A stretch of 64,000 nt of DNA from Ectocarpus siliculosus (GCA_000310025.1 FN649740.1:668381-732380), one strand, 5' to 3'; numbered from the stretch's first letter, positions 1 through 12,997 are shown. Notes: a model not told the origin generated them from the letters alone. Program-made: numbers and translations.

Positions 1-389
1 ATGCCAGGTGTGCATCGACGCGATGAATACTGCATCTGAATGGAGAACATTTGCCCGCCAGCGTGGAGGGACGAAAAAGTATGCACTCCTGTGATGGCTG
101 CTTGTCAATCTTAGTCTATACGTGTTGCATACTGCAGTGTTGTTGTTGTTGTGGTTGTTATTGTTGTCTTCACATCAACAACCATCCCGTTCTCTCTACC
201 CAGTACCTCCTCCTGTCCGTACTACTATTGTAGTTTAACACTTAAAACGCCACGGGTCGATTCCCGTAGTCACAGGCTAACTTACCCAAAAAAAAGTATT
301 ATTAATATTATGCTGTAGTTGCCCAGGGAGAAAGTTGGCGGCACACACCTGCCCCGCGCATTTTAGGGCATGTGCGTGAGCTGATACAG

Positions 390-464
390 GGTTCTCAACG
401 TGTTAACTGTTGACAAGGGTTTTCGGGCTGTGTGTGCGCTAAATAGAGGGTTCTCAACGTGTTA
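390..464. repeat. Direct repeat pair, about 18 bp
   Basis: The string agggttctcaacgtgtta occurs twice about 57 bp apart. Each copy is followed by a gttaac-like palindrome. No gene context is known. Confidence 0.6.
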
Positions 465-1395
465 GACGTTAACCCTTACGTAACTGGGTTCATTTTGATA
501 TTTTTTGTTTTTTTCCCCACAACTGGCTCTCTGCGGTCAAAGATCTTCCAAGCATGCGTGTACACCCATAAATCACGGCCGCAAGGATGGTGCAGCAGTG
601 AATCCACGTGTGGGGCTCACAGGGATGGGTACGCGGTATATGTAAGGGTGACGAACAGGAGTAGTACTACGTACTGCTGTACAGTAGTGGCAGCTACATA
701 TATATGCGGAGAGAAGTAGACTGTACAGCAGCAGCAGTTTCTAAGCAGGTGTGCATGCCTGTCTCCGACAGCAACCGTCCGCACAGAGGATGTACCTGTG
801 CAAGAAATACCTGTTGGCACATCTTCTCCACCTCATCCTTGGACAGAGCATACGGCAAGCGCATATGCTAGCGGCGCTAGATGCGAAGACGCTCACGGGA
901 AACCGCCTCACAGAAGCGCCAGATCGACGAAAAAAACGGCCCGCTCATCAGAATCGAGAACATCATCCACTACTGTATCGCAAAAAATGCATAAAAATGC
1001 GAGTATTTCTGACGGATCCTACCAAAGGGGGGGAAGAGTCAGAAATTGGTGTTTATTGGAGTTGGAAGAAGTAGGCCTTTTTTTTATATGGCGAAGAGGA
1101 TATCTGCGTGCTTGGTCGAGACAGACGCACGCGGATCATTCTTACTCGAGTCTACCACGCACGTCGGGAGCATAAGCGCTAGGAATAGCGCAGGGAGAGC
1201 TAGACGTGCGAGCGGACAACACTGCCGGTTGCTACCTGCTGTTAAGACCATTCTGTTCCTGGGAGCTGGTGTTGCCGTTTTTCGCCTGCTGTTCAGTGTG
1301 GCGAGGGGAAGACGCGGCAAGCATCGACACGGCACAAACAGAGCCCGCGCGTCAGGAACATTGGCTCGCTTGGTACGTTTGTACTATAAATAGAG

Positions 1396-1427
1396 AGCTG
1401 TGATCGGAGCTGTGATCGGAGCTGTAG
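1396..1427. repeat. Tandem repeat of agctgtgatcgg
   Basis: A 12-bp unit (agctgtgatcgg) is repeated about 2.5 times. Related words (gtgatcggagctgagaacgg) recur near 1873. Confidence 0.6.
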
Positions 1428-4123
1428 TCCCGAAAACCCTTGCCTTTGAGCGAAATTTTGCACACAGCAGACGAACCACCCTTCACTCCCAATACTGGGA
1501 ACCACACGCACCGCAATCACAACAACATCAAGCACCGAGGCAGTACGCTAGCATCGGCTCCGGTGTGTGCTTTCTCTGCTCTCCCCCGCGGATGCGGCAC
1601 CGGGTTGATCACATGTTCAAGGTGTTGTATGTACCCTCCGGTGGTATTTTGCGTGTGAATCTTACAGTGCCGGTAGGCAGTAGATTGGATCTGGAAAGGA
1701 TATCTGCCCCACGTAAGAGAGATTAGGCATGGGTGAGTAGTATTGTACTATGTGAGTCCTGTGCGCATTGCTGATAAGCGTGCTTTTGGGGTGGGCTGCC
1801 TGTGTCTCCCTGCTGGTCTCTATGTATGTTTTTTGTTCTTAGCCGAGGCACAACGGCAACTTTGGCACGCAAAGTGATCGGAGCTGAGAACGGAGCTGAA
1901 TCCGCCTGTAGTCACGTAAGGGTAATTAACAAACGCGAGCTCTAATGTTTTCTTACTGATTAACTCGCTTCCCTTTGACGAGCGGTACGTGGATCCTTCC
2001 TCGTAGCTAGGCTACCTCTCATTTCCTGTTGATGATGACGTGGTTTTGTCCTCACAATAAAAATCGTTCCGATCTATGTTCAGCACCTTCTTCCATCCGT
2101 GTACTGTTCCAACTGACGCGGGCACCTTACGTGGCCATGGGGTAAATATCGAATATCGAAAACATTATCAAACGAGAAAACAAAGAGATGAAACGACCGA
2201 GAAAAACCAAAACAATGTCCCAAAATTCAGAATTCGCAGCAGCAGGTGGCATGTCGGACAAAAGGAGGTCGGCAATGAGGGATCGACGCAGGAGGGAGCC
2301 CACCGCTACCACTCGACATGCAAGGCGACGCAGACATAGAAAAAAAATTGGACACTCATGACGTAATTCACAGTGAAGACAAGAAAGCCGAGTGGTTATG
2401 TGCTTGTTTCTCTACTACTATAGCTACAGCGGTAGGTGGGGGTTATTCACCGCCGGGTTCGCACCGGCCATGCCATTTCCCCGCCGCACATACCGACAAT
2501 TGTGTGGGGGGCTCAAGTTCAAGCCACAGACGATTGCCTGTATGTTCGATTCGAAAAGACAAGGGCAAGAGATAACCTTTATGCCCCGCATGCCTACTTT
2601 TGCGCAGTATTCCGTGCCAGGTTCTCTCTGGTCAGACTCTCGCCCCGGGCGATACATGAAAAAGCATTCAGCTGCGTGCCAACATGTACGAATTACATAG
2701 GCACACCAGAAACTAAATGCAACGTCGAGAAATACGCCACATCGGGGAAAGGGGTGCAGGGGAGGGGAGGGATTAGTAAGATATGGCAAATGGGTATGTT
2801 GCGGACGTTCGCATTCAACACGTAAATATCTTGCTACCCGTGCTACGATCTCCCTTCTACTAATCGGACACAGCTTCTTTCTATGTTTGTCCCCATGTGT
2901 CCCCACCACCTTGCGGTTTCCTTTAACCGCACGAGGGACCGCCTATACATCTGTGTTTCAACGAACTTTAAACTTTTCCTCTCCCCGCAGCACCCCGGCG
3001 TACCACGGCACCTCTTCCTCCACCTTCGCTGCGACAAATAAGATAGCGCCAGGCACCCCAGCTATCCCGTCGACCCTGCCAATCAACCCCGAGTGGGCCT
3101 AAAGCCGTGTAGAGCTCTTTAAGTCGCCGCTCATGCGTTTTCGCGGATCCTGTTGCCGGTCGGAAGGGGCCCGGGTTGTCTCCCTCCGAGCGAGTTGCCA
3201 AACAACGCTCGCTTGCGGAGTCGTACTTTCCATGGCGCTGTACGGCGATGAATGACTGGTGTTTGTTTTTTTTGCGTGTTTTTCGTTTTGCGCTTACGTT
3301 CCTGTGGAAACACGCGCTCTCTTGGAATAGATGCTGTTGTTTTAAACGATTGTTTGCTCGTGTCATCCTTTGCTAACAACCACCTTGAACCAAGTAGAAA
3401 CGAGAACAACAGATAACGACACGCGAAACGGCGGAGCTACTGCTGTTCCTACGTACACAATTTCTACATAGGGATTCGTGTTCTCTTGATGCTCCGTTAC
3501 ATGCTTTCTCTCTCCGCTGAGCTTGGTTTTCCTTGAACCCCCTCCCCTAGAAGACCCAAAATACAATGGAATACATTGGTTTCGTTCGCCTGGAGGGGAC
3601 AAATTACTCTCCGGGGCTTAATTATATCAATAGTGCAGTTTTGGAGTTTATAAAAATTCAAAACCGCTTGTACGGAGATAGGGGAGTCGTGTTGTTTACG
3701 ATCAAGATGTCGCTTCATGTTCTTCAAGGAAATGGAAGTAGTCCCATTTCGCTATATTTTGTGACTGGCTGACCGACAAAACACCGTTTTTTTTCTGGGT
3801 TTCCTGGCCTCTCAGCAACTCTCCGCTCCTCCCTCGAGGCCTGGCAGTGCAACATTTAAAACCTTTCTTGTCGGAGTGTCGGTTTCTCTATCAATTCGAA
3901 GCGCCCCTCTTTCTCTCTATATCTCTCTCGTCTTTCGATCGATCAACATGGGCAGACCCTCGTCGCATCTCTCTTCCAACACGTCCTCTACTCTAGCTAC
4001 CGTCTACCGGACTTTTCCGATCTTTCCACTACAGTCACTATCCGTCTACCACACTACTGCTGTATGTAGGTCTTGGTTTTCCGCTTACTATTTCTCCAGA
4101 AAAATGGGAGAGTCGTCGCGCCC

Positions 4124-4162
4124 CTCTCTCTCTCGCTCTCTCTCTCCCTCTCTCTCTCTCTT
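4124..4162. repeat. CT microsatellite
   Basis: An imperfect (CT)n tract in a pyrimidine-rich stretch. Confidence 0.8.
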
Positions 4163-6457
4163 CAATCTTTAGGAGAATTTTCTATATCGACAGGGATGGG
4201 CACATCTCCTCCCATCACCCCTCAACCTCGGCCTCTACTCTCTCTACCGTCTGTTGGGGTCGCCTGTTCATTGGGTCTGCGACTACACTCACTGCTGTCT
4301 ACCCACTAAATAAATACAAGTAGGAATTTGGTCTTTTCGAATCTAACTTTTATGTTTCTGCTGGTCGTCACCGTAGTAGTTGGTGGGATCCTGAATCTCT
4401 TTATAATTTCTACCGTTTCTTGGACAACAGCGACGGTACCGATTAACGGGTGCGCGCTGTTTAGGATTTGGTCCTTGGGCACTATATTGGAGGAAGGGTT
4501 TGACATGTTTGGACGATTAATGGTTGGGGCCATTGTGCTTTCCGAATTCTCGTTTTGATTGGTCAAGAAGTTGAGTTTTTGTTTTGTTTGAGGATTTGGT
4601 GCGAACTCTTTTGAAGTTGTTTTCTCCAGAAATAAGTGTCCGTTTTTGTTCCGACGCTTTTCTGATGTAGCACAAATAATTGTTGAGTACTTTTCTGAGG
4701 TTAATTCTTTGTGTCAACGGTTTGAGAATATTTCCAGAGACGAACGCGTTGGATTCGTGACTAAACTGATGGAGACGCTTTGTGTTTAATGCGTAGCCAG
4801 TTTTGTTGAATATGTTTTCTCAAGGGGTGTTTTTCTCTGTTGGCTGATCACGCGTGAAGGGTTGCAAGGTCGTACATCGTATCAAGTAGGGGGAGTGTTT
4901 GTGGTACTTGGATATGAGTGAGTCCGATCTGTGCATCCTCTGTGGGGGGTACGCGTATGGGAAGTATGGGTGTGATGGGTATGTATGCGGTTGGGGTCCA
5001 AGTGCGACCCCCCCGAGAGAGCATACGGTGGTGTGCTCCTGGCACTTGCCTGAGGGGCTTACGTGTAGGTGAGCACTCCATGTCGTAGGTAGTGTGAGCA
5101 GCTTGCCTGAGGGGCTTGCGTGTCGGATAAATAATACATGGTCCTTTTCTTCATCTGCTGTTCCTGGGATAACATAGTACCCAGTCTCAACACCACAGAC
5201 CGCTGAGGGCGGTAGTGCCACAAACAATACCTACTGTTGTTGCGGACCCCGAATAGTCACAGCCTGTGTCTTGACCGAACAGTAACATGTTCACACAACT
5301 TTGTTTTACTGCTGCTGGTGCCATTCTACAGCATACAGACTTAAGCCTACGCAAGGTTCCTCGCCGTCCCCGTGCTCCGGATGGTGTTTTTCCCCCAACC
5401 ATATACATATTTTTCTCACAGGTCAAACGGCTAGATAGAAATCCTGAGCGGTGCCCCCGCCGACTGCTGTAACATCTCAATTGTCCCGTCTGGCGGTTAG
5501 CCCTAGGAGACACAAACCTCCACATCTTTTTGGAGAAATCATACCAGCTTGAGCAACCCCGTCGATCAATATGTGCCGCTTTTCAGTTTAGGCCTTGTAG
5601 CGCGAGATAGAGCTCTAGGGATTTGCTATTTTCCTACGCGTAAGAAGCCCAAATACTTTTTTGAGGCTAAGAAAAGGGCCCCCCCCAAAAAAAAATGCCG
5701 ACAAAAAGGTTGCTTAAGACTCGGCCTCATTGTTAGCATGATGTTGAGTGAGAAAAGTTTAAATGATAGGCCTACATCTCTATCTATCCGTGCATGCATG
5801 CTATTTGTGTTTCGCGTGGACTGCCTGGCCTGCACACCATGTTGACCTTTGTCTTGGAATTGCTCAATTTGGGCGGTGGCGCGAAGCGTCGAAAACCTGA
5901 TAGGTTTGTATCGATTGTTGCAATGTTGTGTGGCGCCAGTGATGTTTGTCGTGAATACTTTGTGTGTTTCGTGTTGCTGCAATGGAGACTTCCTCGTTGC
6001 GGTTCAGCAGTAGGAGCGAGTGGCGCAGTGTAGCCGGTGCAGACAACGGAACAACCCGAACAGTCCAGACGATGATGCACTCACCCTTGCCTGCTTACTC
6101 CACCAGGTGCTCGTTTTTTCGATCCTAGACTTGGCCTGTACGTGCCGTGCGCGCACTGCCGTGCCAGGGGCATTCAGTGTGCGTTATTTCGGAACCGTTT
6201 ACTACTGTTTGTGAGTCAATCGAGGGAGCACCGATGGTATCTACACAAGGTCGCTCCGCAGTGTTCCACGTACAATGTCAATGAACCGGCGACTTGAAAC
6301 TAGAATACAGAGGAATTTTGTGTATGGACAGGATATGTATCTAGATCGCCCTTTGGAGAAACGATAGACGGACCCACATGTCGGTCCTATACTGTGGTTC
6401 CTCTTGCAGCATCACATGCGCAACCTTTCCGGATCCGTACGCCTAAGCGTATCACAC

Positions 6458-6511
6458 CATCCTACGGGACACCAGCATCCCACGGGACACCAACATCCCA
6501 CGGGACATCAG
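6458..6511. repeat. 18-bp tandem repeat, three copies
   Basis: Three consecutive units of the form catcc(t/c)acgggacaccag differ at only one or two positions each. The array keeps frame in a short plus frame (a repeated GHQHPT peptide), but nothing else supports coding. Confidence 0.8.
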
Positions 6512-7167
6512 CGAAACTGGTCCTGTCTCGTAGGTTGGTGTGAGCCGATCACGTTATTCAAATTGGCTGCCTTGTTGCCGCGTCGCTGGCTTCCTTCAAG
6601 TACGTAGGAGACTTGGAATTGTTTCTGGGTTTCTGACTTCCCACGGCGACTGTTTGCATACCATAGTCTATAGACGAAGGTGGGCTACTCTCGTGGGCAC
6701 AGGATGTTGGTGAGGAGCTGTGGCGATGCACATCTGAAACGCTCTCTCTCCGGTTCGAGGGTCTTCAAACAGTCGAGCGTCCCTAAAACCGAATTTTGAA
6801 CAGCTCGATCTCTGCGTCGAGCTACAAGATCTCCGTAGATGCGGGGAAACAGCCCACAGAGAATATCAAGCTGCCGCAAACCAAGCAGAACACGCACTTT
6901 ACACACAGAGCCTACGCTTTCGCCCTCTCCCGGGGTAGGAACGGGCAAGGTTCGGCAACAGAGGGGTGTACACCTCGAATTTTTTACGTTGCAGACTTTT
7001 TAGGGGTCAGAAACGGCTTGAGCGTTTGTGGCGGCCACAGTACCGCCAGGGAAACCCGGAGGATGAACGGGAATGATCCAACTTCAGGGTAACATTGAAC
7101 CCCGTTTGTTGTACCGGGTCCATCCCCTCCCCTGGTAAGAACCCCCCCTCCCCACGAAAGCACTACA

Positions 7168-7780
7168 GTAGGTGGGCCCGATTAGCGGCAACCTGAACAA
7201 CGGAATTGCCGATTCAGCGGCATCAAAATACCAAAATATCTCGTCACAATTTCGACTCGATATAGCGGCAATGTGCCACTATAGCGGACGAAGCCCGATG
7301 TAGCGGCACTTTAGGGTGTCGCATACCCCAATAGCGGCAATTCCAAGAGTGGGAGCCCCCATGTGTTTCACCCGCGCGCACCCAAACACACACCCAGTGG
7401 GCGTCACACGTATCACGCTAGCATGTGCGGATCTAGAACTTTGTAAACTCCCAAACCTACCACTGGGAGAGAAGGACGGTGGGCACCAATGTCGCTAAAC
7501 CGACACGCACGGCTGTTGGACTTCAGAGCGTTTACCCAGTCATAGTGGAAATAGTCGGTAGACGCCCACGGCTGCAAAAGCATTGTGACGGTTGGGATCC
7601 TACTCCTTTCCCGTCATGTAGTGTGCGCATTAAAACGTTTTCTCCGCTTTAGCGGCAATGTGGCTGGTATTGGGGGGGTCAATAGCGGAAACATTTCCGC
7701 TACAGCGGAATAGCGGCACTGCCCTTTCTAGCGGCATGTTTTTGGCTTGCCCCTACATGCCGCTATATCGGGCCACGTAC
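7168..7780. mobile_element. Inverted-repeat element A (613 bp, MITE-like)
   Basis: The ends form an imperfect inverted repeat of about 23 bp: GTAGGTGGGCCCGATTAGCG on the left, and the reverse complement of the right end reads GTACGTGGCCCGATATAGCG. Inside, the octamer TAGCGGCA or its complement occurs about eight times exactly, plus several near copies, mostly within 200 bp of either end. It encodes nothing recognisable. Terminal inverted repeats with subterminal motif arrays are typical of non-autonomous DNA transposons. The superfamily and target-site duplication could not be settled by eye. Confidence 0.65.
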
Positions 7781-9103
7781 AAATCGTGCGGGCCTATAAG
7801 TGAGAAGTGAAGGATGGTACACAGGCACTCCATGAGACTCGGTATTAACGAGGTTCGAACAATCAACAGCAATTAACAATCAAAATTGAGCTCTGATAGA
7901 TCGACGACCAAAACTAAAGCCTTGTCTAAGTTCCCACAAGAGCTCAATTTAATTTATTGACTTGGAACACAACAGGTTAAACGTCCTCGGAGAACTTTTA
8001 GCTTCAAACTAAGTCAGCAAAAGCAGAAAATAAATAAAATGGATATGTTTTTCTTGGCCAACAGATCCCGTATTCGTTGGTTTTGATTTCTTACACGGCC
8101 TGATGCGCGAAGAACAGCGGAGGCCTCGATAAGCATGGCACTCTTGACACAAATTTGATGGACCCACTCGAAAGGATAACACATCACAAAAGCGAAGCAC
8201 CCACTGTATTTCACCCGAAAGACCGCAAACGCCCAGGCGCTACACCGCCGCACTTACCGACTTATATTCAAAATATGTCGTGCGACACCCTCTACACTGA
8301 CGATGAGGGTGCCAGAAGCACGGTGGCAATACAGCATGCAATGAAAAGCACTGTTGCAAAGAACAGGGTGTACGCCCCAACGGCGACACGAATTGCGTGT
8401 GTGCGCGGGGAACGAGAGATGGAGAGCAACAGCTGCCGCAAGCGAGAGGTCCGAAACTCGCCAAACTGCACGAAGAAATAATCGGAATGCGCAGAGGATC
8501 TTATGCGTTCTAAATCCAAGCGAAATGAAAATGGTGGCCTCTGGGCTCGAACACAAGCAATGGTCGCCAATGATTATCCCTCACGGAAATGAAAACCTGG
8601 TGCTTTGAACAGAGCAAAACGACAAAATATACATCTGTTGTTGGCGTACCTGACGGACCGGGAAACCTGAACACAAACGCTATGAGGTCCGAGCGTCCAT
8701 GAATGAAGGTTCACCGTACAGCCGTGGCTCCGATATAAGCGGGTGGCGGTGTGACAAAGGCCGTTGACCCTCTTATATGAGAGCCCCCGCTTAAAACCAG
8801 GATAGGAAGTTACCCAACTATACTATAGCGGGTCGAGTCCGTGGAAACCGATGTCGACCCTCTTCGTCGACCACGACTGTATAGACCAGGAGTGGGTGTC
8901 CAAATGTGCACGTGAACGTGACGAGCAAACGACACACCACGCTTTTGTGGAACGCAGCTATTTGCGCACGTAAACAAAAATCGTGAACTGTCGTCTTGCT
9001 ACTTGGAGAGATAAAAAGATGGGAGCCATGCACGATGCTGCGATGACAACATTTGTCTTGTTCTTCCTTTTTGGCTGGCATCCCATGATGACATCGCAGG
9101 GGC
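7781..9103. other. No gene seen
   Basis: Several short, mutually overlapping frames lie on both strands at 8000-8600. None has a recognisable domain or splice structure. Near 8725-8830 there are short ataagcgggt / atagcgggtc motifs faintly like those of element A. Confidence 0.4.
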
Positions 9104-9154
9104 TTGTCGGTTGAGCCAATAGATACCGCGCGTCGAGATGACGCCGACGCCAGC

Positions 9155-9746
9155 ATGGACGACTCTGAAGTAGCCTACATCGCCAGGTCGAAGCGGGATG
9201 TCGCTGAGCACTTCGGAGTAGCGTGGTCCACCATGCAGCCGCGGCTCGTGGGGAAAGTAGGAGGGAAGGTGAGCAATAACCCTATCCCGGACTCTATACG
9301 TGCTTCCCGCGGCAACGACGTCTGAAAAATATCGACCTGTAGATTTTACCTATATGAAAAGATGAGTCCGCCGACAACGGTGCGATGTAATCGGCATGTG
9401 GAGACACACACCGGCGGCACCGCACAGCCAAGTGTATGGCGAGTTTGTTTGTGGCTGCTCTTGTAGGTGTAGCTTGGAAAATCACGCGCAAGTGGTGCTC
9501 GACCGGTGAAGAAGCACCCGCTGTCACTGGCTCATGGTCGTTCGTGTCGATGACAATACTGTACTCCTACGCGTGGAAACTACAACAAGCAGCCGGCGTC
9601 GTCAGCGCGCGCCACAAACCTACCAGACGAAGTGGAGACCGAGCTGTTTCAGCATGTGTTGTGGCTGTGCGAGAACGGCCACTCGACGAACTGGGACAAC
9701 ATCAAAGCAATTGCTTGGAAGCTGGGGAAGATGGCTGGGATAGAGG
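9155..9746 (+). pseudogene. CENP-B/Tc5-type transposase N-terminus, two exons, probably a remnant
   Basis: Exon 1 (about 9104-9268, ATG at 9155) encodes a helix-turn-helix-like stretch, RDVAEHFGVAWSTMQPRL, followed by a G/K linker and a gtgagc donor. Exon 2 (9593-9746) opens after a cag acceptor and encodes LPDEVETELFQHVLWLCENG followed by WDNIKAIAWKLGKMAGIE, ending at gtgagt. The exon 1 end and exon 2 start are both phase 0. The order, a psq-like helix-turn-helix followed by a leu/pro-glu-rich second helical domain, is that of pogo/Tigger and other CENP-B-like transposases (family knowledge). I found no DDE catalytic exon downstream, so it is either a decayed copy or a domesticated DNA-binding fragment. 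Family assignment is by pattern only. Confidence 0.4.
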
Positions 9747-10717
9747 GTGAGTTTGTATGTTTTTCTGCACCGCGGCAGTGTGGGAACGGAGCAGGAGTGT
9801 CGCGCAGGGGGGGGTAACGGCAAGGATCGCTCGCTACATCACCGCTGGCGCAAAGGGGATGGGAGGGGTTGGGGTTAGATCAGTGATAAGGTGCGGTTTC
9901 GTCAATCGTATGCATAAGTTGAATAGTGCCAGTACGGTGCAGTGCCGGTGACGTAACTCTGGCGGGCACACATCGGCACTACTGAGGGACCCCTGCTGTA
10001 TCCTGCCCGGTAGTCGTGATGGTAGGGTCTGATCTGGCATTGTAGTGTAGTACAGCAGTGCAATGCGGTATACGTGCATCAGTGTCTGTTTGTGGCAGTC
10101 GAACCCGGTTAGGGAATCAGAGGACGAACGAAGAAATCAATTGTGAAGTAGACGCGGAACAAGCAATCCGCCTTGCATACTTCGTTGTTAATGGCTTGGT
10201 CGCTTTGCCTGCGCGTGGCTGTGAGCCGCATCAAACCCCGCGTGCGGTTGATCCAGCGCTCGATGCTGAGCAAACTTCGCCCCCCCCGGATATGGCGCAG
10301 ACTTTGCGGCGTCAAATCATTGGCTGAAGAGGTTCAAGGTTCGCTTCCCTGCCCTCGAAGCTCGCTACAGCCATCACCTACGTACAACCCAGCTCAGCAA
10401 GGTTGGTTTCATTGCCTAGGTTTTCTGACGGAACGCAGCAGCGGAGGGGATAAAATTTGTCTGTACGACCTGGTTTTGGGAACGGGGGTACACGAAGGGG
10501 CCAAAAGGCAGTTTGAAAGATGATTGTTCGCTTTTCAATGTTGAACGAGCACTCTTATTTTCGTGTGGTATGCACGTCTCTTAGCGTCACACCCCCTCCC
10601 CGTTCGTTCGTCGATAAATAGTAATACTGTAGGTCATGCTGCCCGAATTCATTCAACCTTCACGCACGACGTCTTGCTCCGTGTGGCCTCGTCGTTCGGT
10701 GACACCGCCAGGCGGAT

Positions 10718-11403
10718 ATGGCCTACGCCGAAAGGGGAAGGGACGAGCGCGACAACTCAGACGCTACCTCGTTGGGTGACGGGGGTTGCAGCGGTGGTGA
10801 AGGTGGTGGTGGTGGAAGGAGCTACGTTGTTCCAACTGACCTTAAGGTGACCACCGCTGCGGGCGGGTACCTCGCGCTGGAACGTGCTAAAGTCGAGGCC
10901 GAGGCTAGTACGGCTCGACGGCATCAGCAGCAGCAGGCGGCGGGAATCGCGCCGAACACGGCGGGAGCGGTGACACCGGCAGCGACGCCGGCGGGGGCGG
11001 GGGCGGCGGCGGGGGCGGCGGCGGGGGCGGCTACCTCGACGTCTTCTGCACATCAAGAAGCACAGCTGCGGCTTGCTCCCGCACCGGTGGGAGGCCTGCC
11101 GGGGCACGTGCTCAGCGCCCACCCTTATAACGGCTCGCAGCTTCAGATAGCGCCGTCGCCGCACGGTCGCCACAGATTGCTGGATTCGACGGTTAGGGGC
11201 GGGGTCTGGGGACAAGCGGGGACGGGCGTGCTGGTGGGTTCGCCAAGTACACTCGGAGAGATATCGCCCACGACGGCACCTCCCCCAAATTTCCAACTTC
11301 AGCAACAATACCAGCACCTCGGCCTCGGGCTTCATCAGGCGGGACAGATGGGAATTGGAGGACAGAGGATTGTTCCGATACCCGGGCAGCTGAAGCAGGA
11401 GCC

Positions 11404-11458
<55 letters not shown>

Positions 11459-12220
11459 CACCTTGTGAGCGGAGGAGGTGCGCCCGGAGTTCCCTCGGGA
11501 CAAATGGATGCCAGCATAATGCAAGCGGTGCGATCGCAAGGTCCGACGCCCATGCAATTCGCCGGCATAGCGGGTCAGAACATGAACATGGGTTTGGGGG
11601 GGGGAGCGCATCCGCAGCAGGTGGGTATAGTTATGGACGCAAGGGGTGGTGCCATGACTACCATGTACGCCCCGGCCGGGGTGGGGGGGGCGGGCACGCA
11701 AGCCATGGGGATGGTGGGGCCATGGCAAGCGGCGGTCGGGTGGCCCGAGCAACTGATGGGGCCTTGGCAGCACGTGGCCATCTCACAGGTTCAAGGAATA
11801 CAGCAACAGCAACTCCTTCACCCGGCCGCTACTCCACCGAGCAGCTACGAGAGCCAGGGTATGCTCAATCCCAGTGGTACCGGGCTCGCATTGCTGCTGC
11901 AGCAGCAGCAGCAGCAGCTACTACAGCAACAACATCAACATCATCAACAACGACCGCAACAGCAACAGCAGCACCAGCAGCACCAAGGGCCAGCTTCTTC
12001 GGCATGGTTGAATTCGCCCGTAGGGCTTGGTTTGGGGCAGCATCCGCAGCCGGCGATGTTGGCGTCCGTCGCGCTAGGGCATGCTGGGGGGAACGGTGGC
12101 GGCGGCGGTGGCGGGCCCGAGTCGCTTCTCGATATGCAACAATACGCTGCTGGCGCTACCGCTGGTGCCGGTTCTGCGGAGCAAGAATCAGTACAGCATC
12201 AGGAGCAGCCGCCAAAGTAG
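10718..12220 (+). CDS. Glutamine-rich low-complexity protein (possible transcription regulator)
   Basis: A single 500-codon frame with an in-frame TGA just upstream of the ATG and a TAG stop. Residues 1-60 are acidic/glycine-rich. About 85-115 is an Ala/Gly run. The middle and C-terminal parts are rich in Gln, Gly, Met, Pro and His, with an uninterrupted Gln run near residues 229-248 and further Gln/His clusters near residues 395-430. There is no signal peptide, membrane segment or folded domain. Such composition is common in transcriptional coactivators and other nuclear regulators, but that is only an inference. A cag just before the start leaves open an upstream exon. The antisense and +1 frames over the same DNA, also long, are products of the GC-rich triplet repeats and are not annotated. 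Confidence 0.6.
11404..11460 (+). repeat. (CAG)n/(CAA)n coding microsatellite
   Basis: About 16 CAG units followed by CAA units, read as poly-glutamine in the gene that contains it. Such tracts are length-unstable. No other part of the gene repeats as purely. Confidence 0.9.
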
Positions 12221-12522
12221 CAGCAGCCCGACCAGTAGAGGGGAGTAGGGGCGAGGTAAGCAGAGGGGGTTCATCTGCGTCCGTCAGCGTCACCCCTGTG
12301 ACGATGCCCGGATACGCAACGTGTCGGGAGGGTACAGGGGGCGGAGGCGGGGCGGCGGAGGCGGGGGCGGCGGGGGGAGAGCGTGTGGTCATGAACAGGA
12401 TGACTGCCTGTTTTTTTCCCGTGCTAACAGCGTCGCCGAGAAGCGGAGGTGGATTATTGTAGCAAGAATAGTAGGCGGAAGCCAGTAAATTTGTCCACGA
12501 CGGGAGCGGGGCGCGCGGGCGA

Positions 12523-12868
12523 GGGGGGGGGGGGGTGTACTCATAGTCGTGCATGCCGTAGTCGTTTGACCATTGACCTCGCATCCCTACAAAGCCGGGA
12601 CGGAGCACGCCGGGTTCTCACCGGACCAGGCTCTCACATCACCAAGCGTGAAGCGCCGTGAGGTATTTGGCGAGTCGCATGAAGGGTGAGCTGCATCCTG
12701 CTAAGGGTGTTCGGCATCTTGTGCTTACTTCCTTGCGTACGGATGACAGCTACGTATGACTTAATTTATTTTCTGGTGCTTTCACTTCCAGAGACAGTTG
12801 TAAGCACTGTGTAACTGCCTCGAGGAAGCTTGACCATTTTAACACAACGTGGTGCGATCATCCCCCGT
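12523..12868. repeat. Dispersed repeat, left copy (346 bp)
   Basis: It begins at a G-run followed by tgtactcatagtc and ends at gatcatccccc. An almost identical copy in the same orientation lies at 26735-27080. The differences are scattered, for example around 12640-12660. It has no coding capacity. It could be a solo LTR, a TRIM or another short element. The G-run start and C-run end are shared by both copies. Confidence 0.75.
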
Positions 12869-12997
12869 TGCGCGGAGTGAGGGTTCTCGACCCCGCACAA
12901 CATGATCTACTCGACCACCATTATGGTTACCGCCAAAAAAAAAAACCGAGGTAAAAAAAAAAACGGTAACCTGGTTGTCGAGTTCACGAAGTGAATT

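Larger units (their letters stand above)
1..7167. other. No supportable gene; short repeats only
   Basis: Open frames on both strands are short, overlap one another in all frames and show no domain, signal peptide or matching splice pairs. A hydrophobic 76-codon frame at 4328-4558 sits in a locally AT-rich stretch (about 4320-4770) and has no recognisable relatives. Three small repeats in this stretch are listed separately. I see no gene here. Confidence 0.5.

Noticed and set aside
4320-4770. AT-rich stretch with hydrophobic frame, considered as a mitochondrial DNA insertion
   Set aside because: No mitochondrial protein or RNA could be recognised in any frame.
10757-11773. 338-codon minus frame opposite the Gln-rich gene
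   Set aside because: It is the antisense shadow of CAG/GCG-rich coding DNA. It reads as Leu and Arg runs with no domain.
11722-12462. 246-codon plus frame overlapping the end of the Gln-rich gene
   Set aside because: It is the +1 shadow of the same triplet repeats (Ala/Thr runs) and continues into repeat DNA past the real stop.
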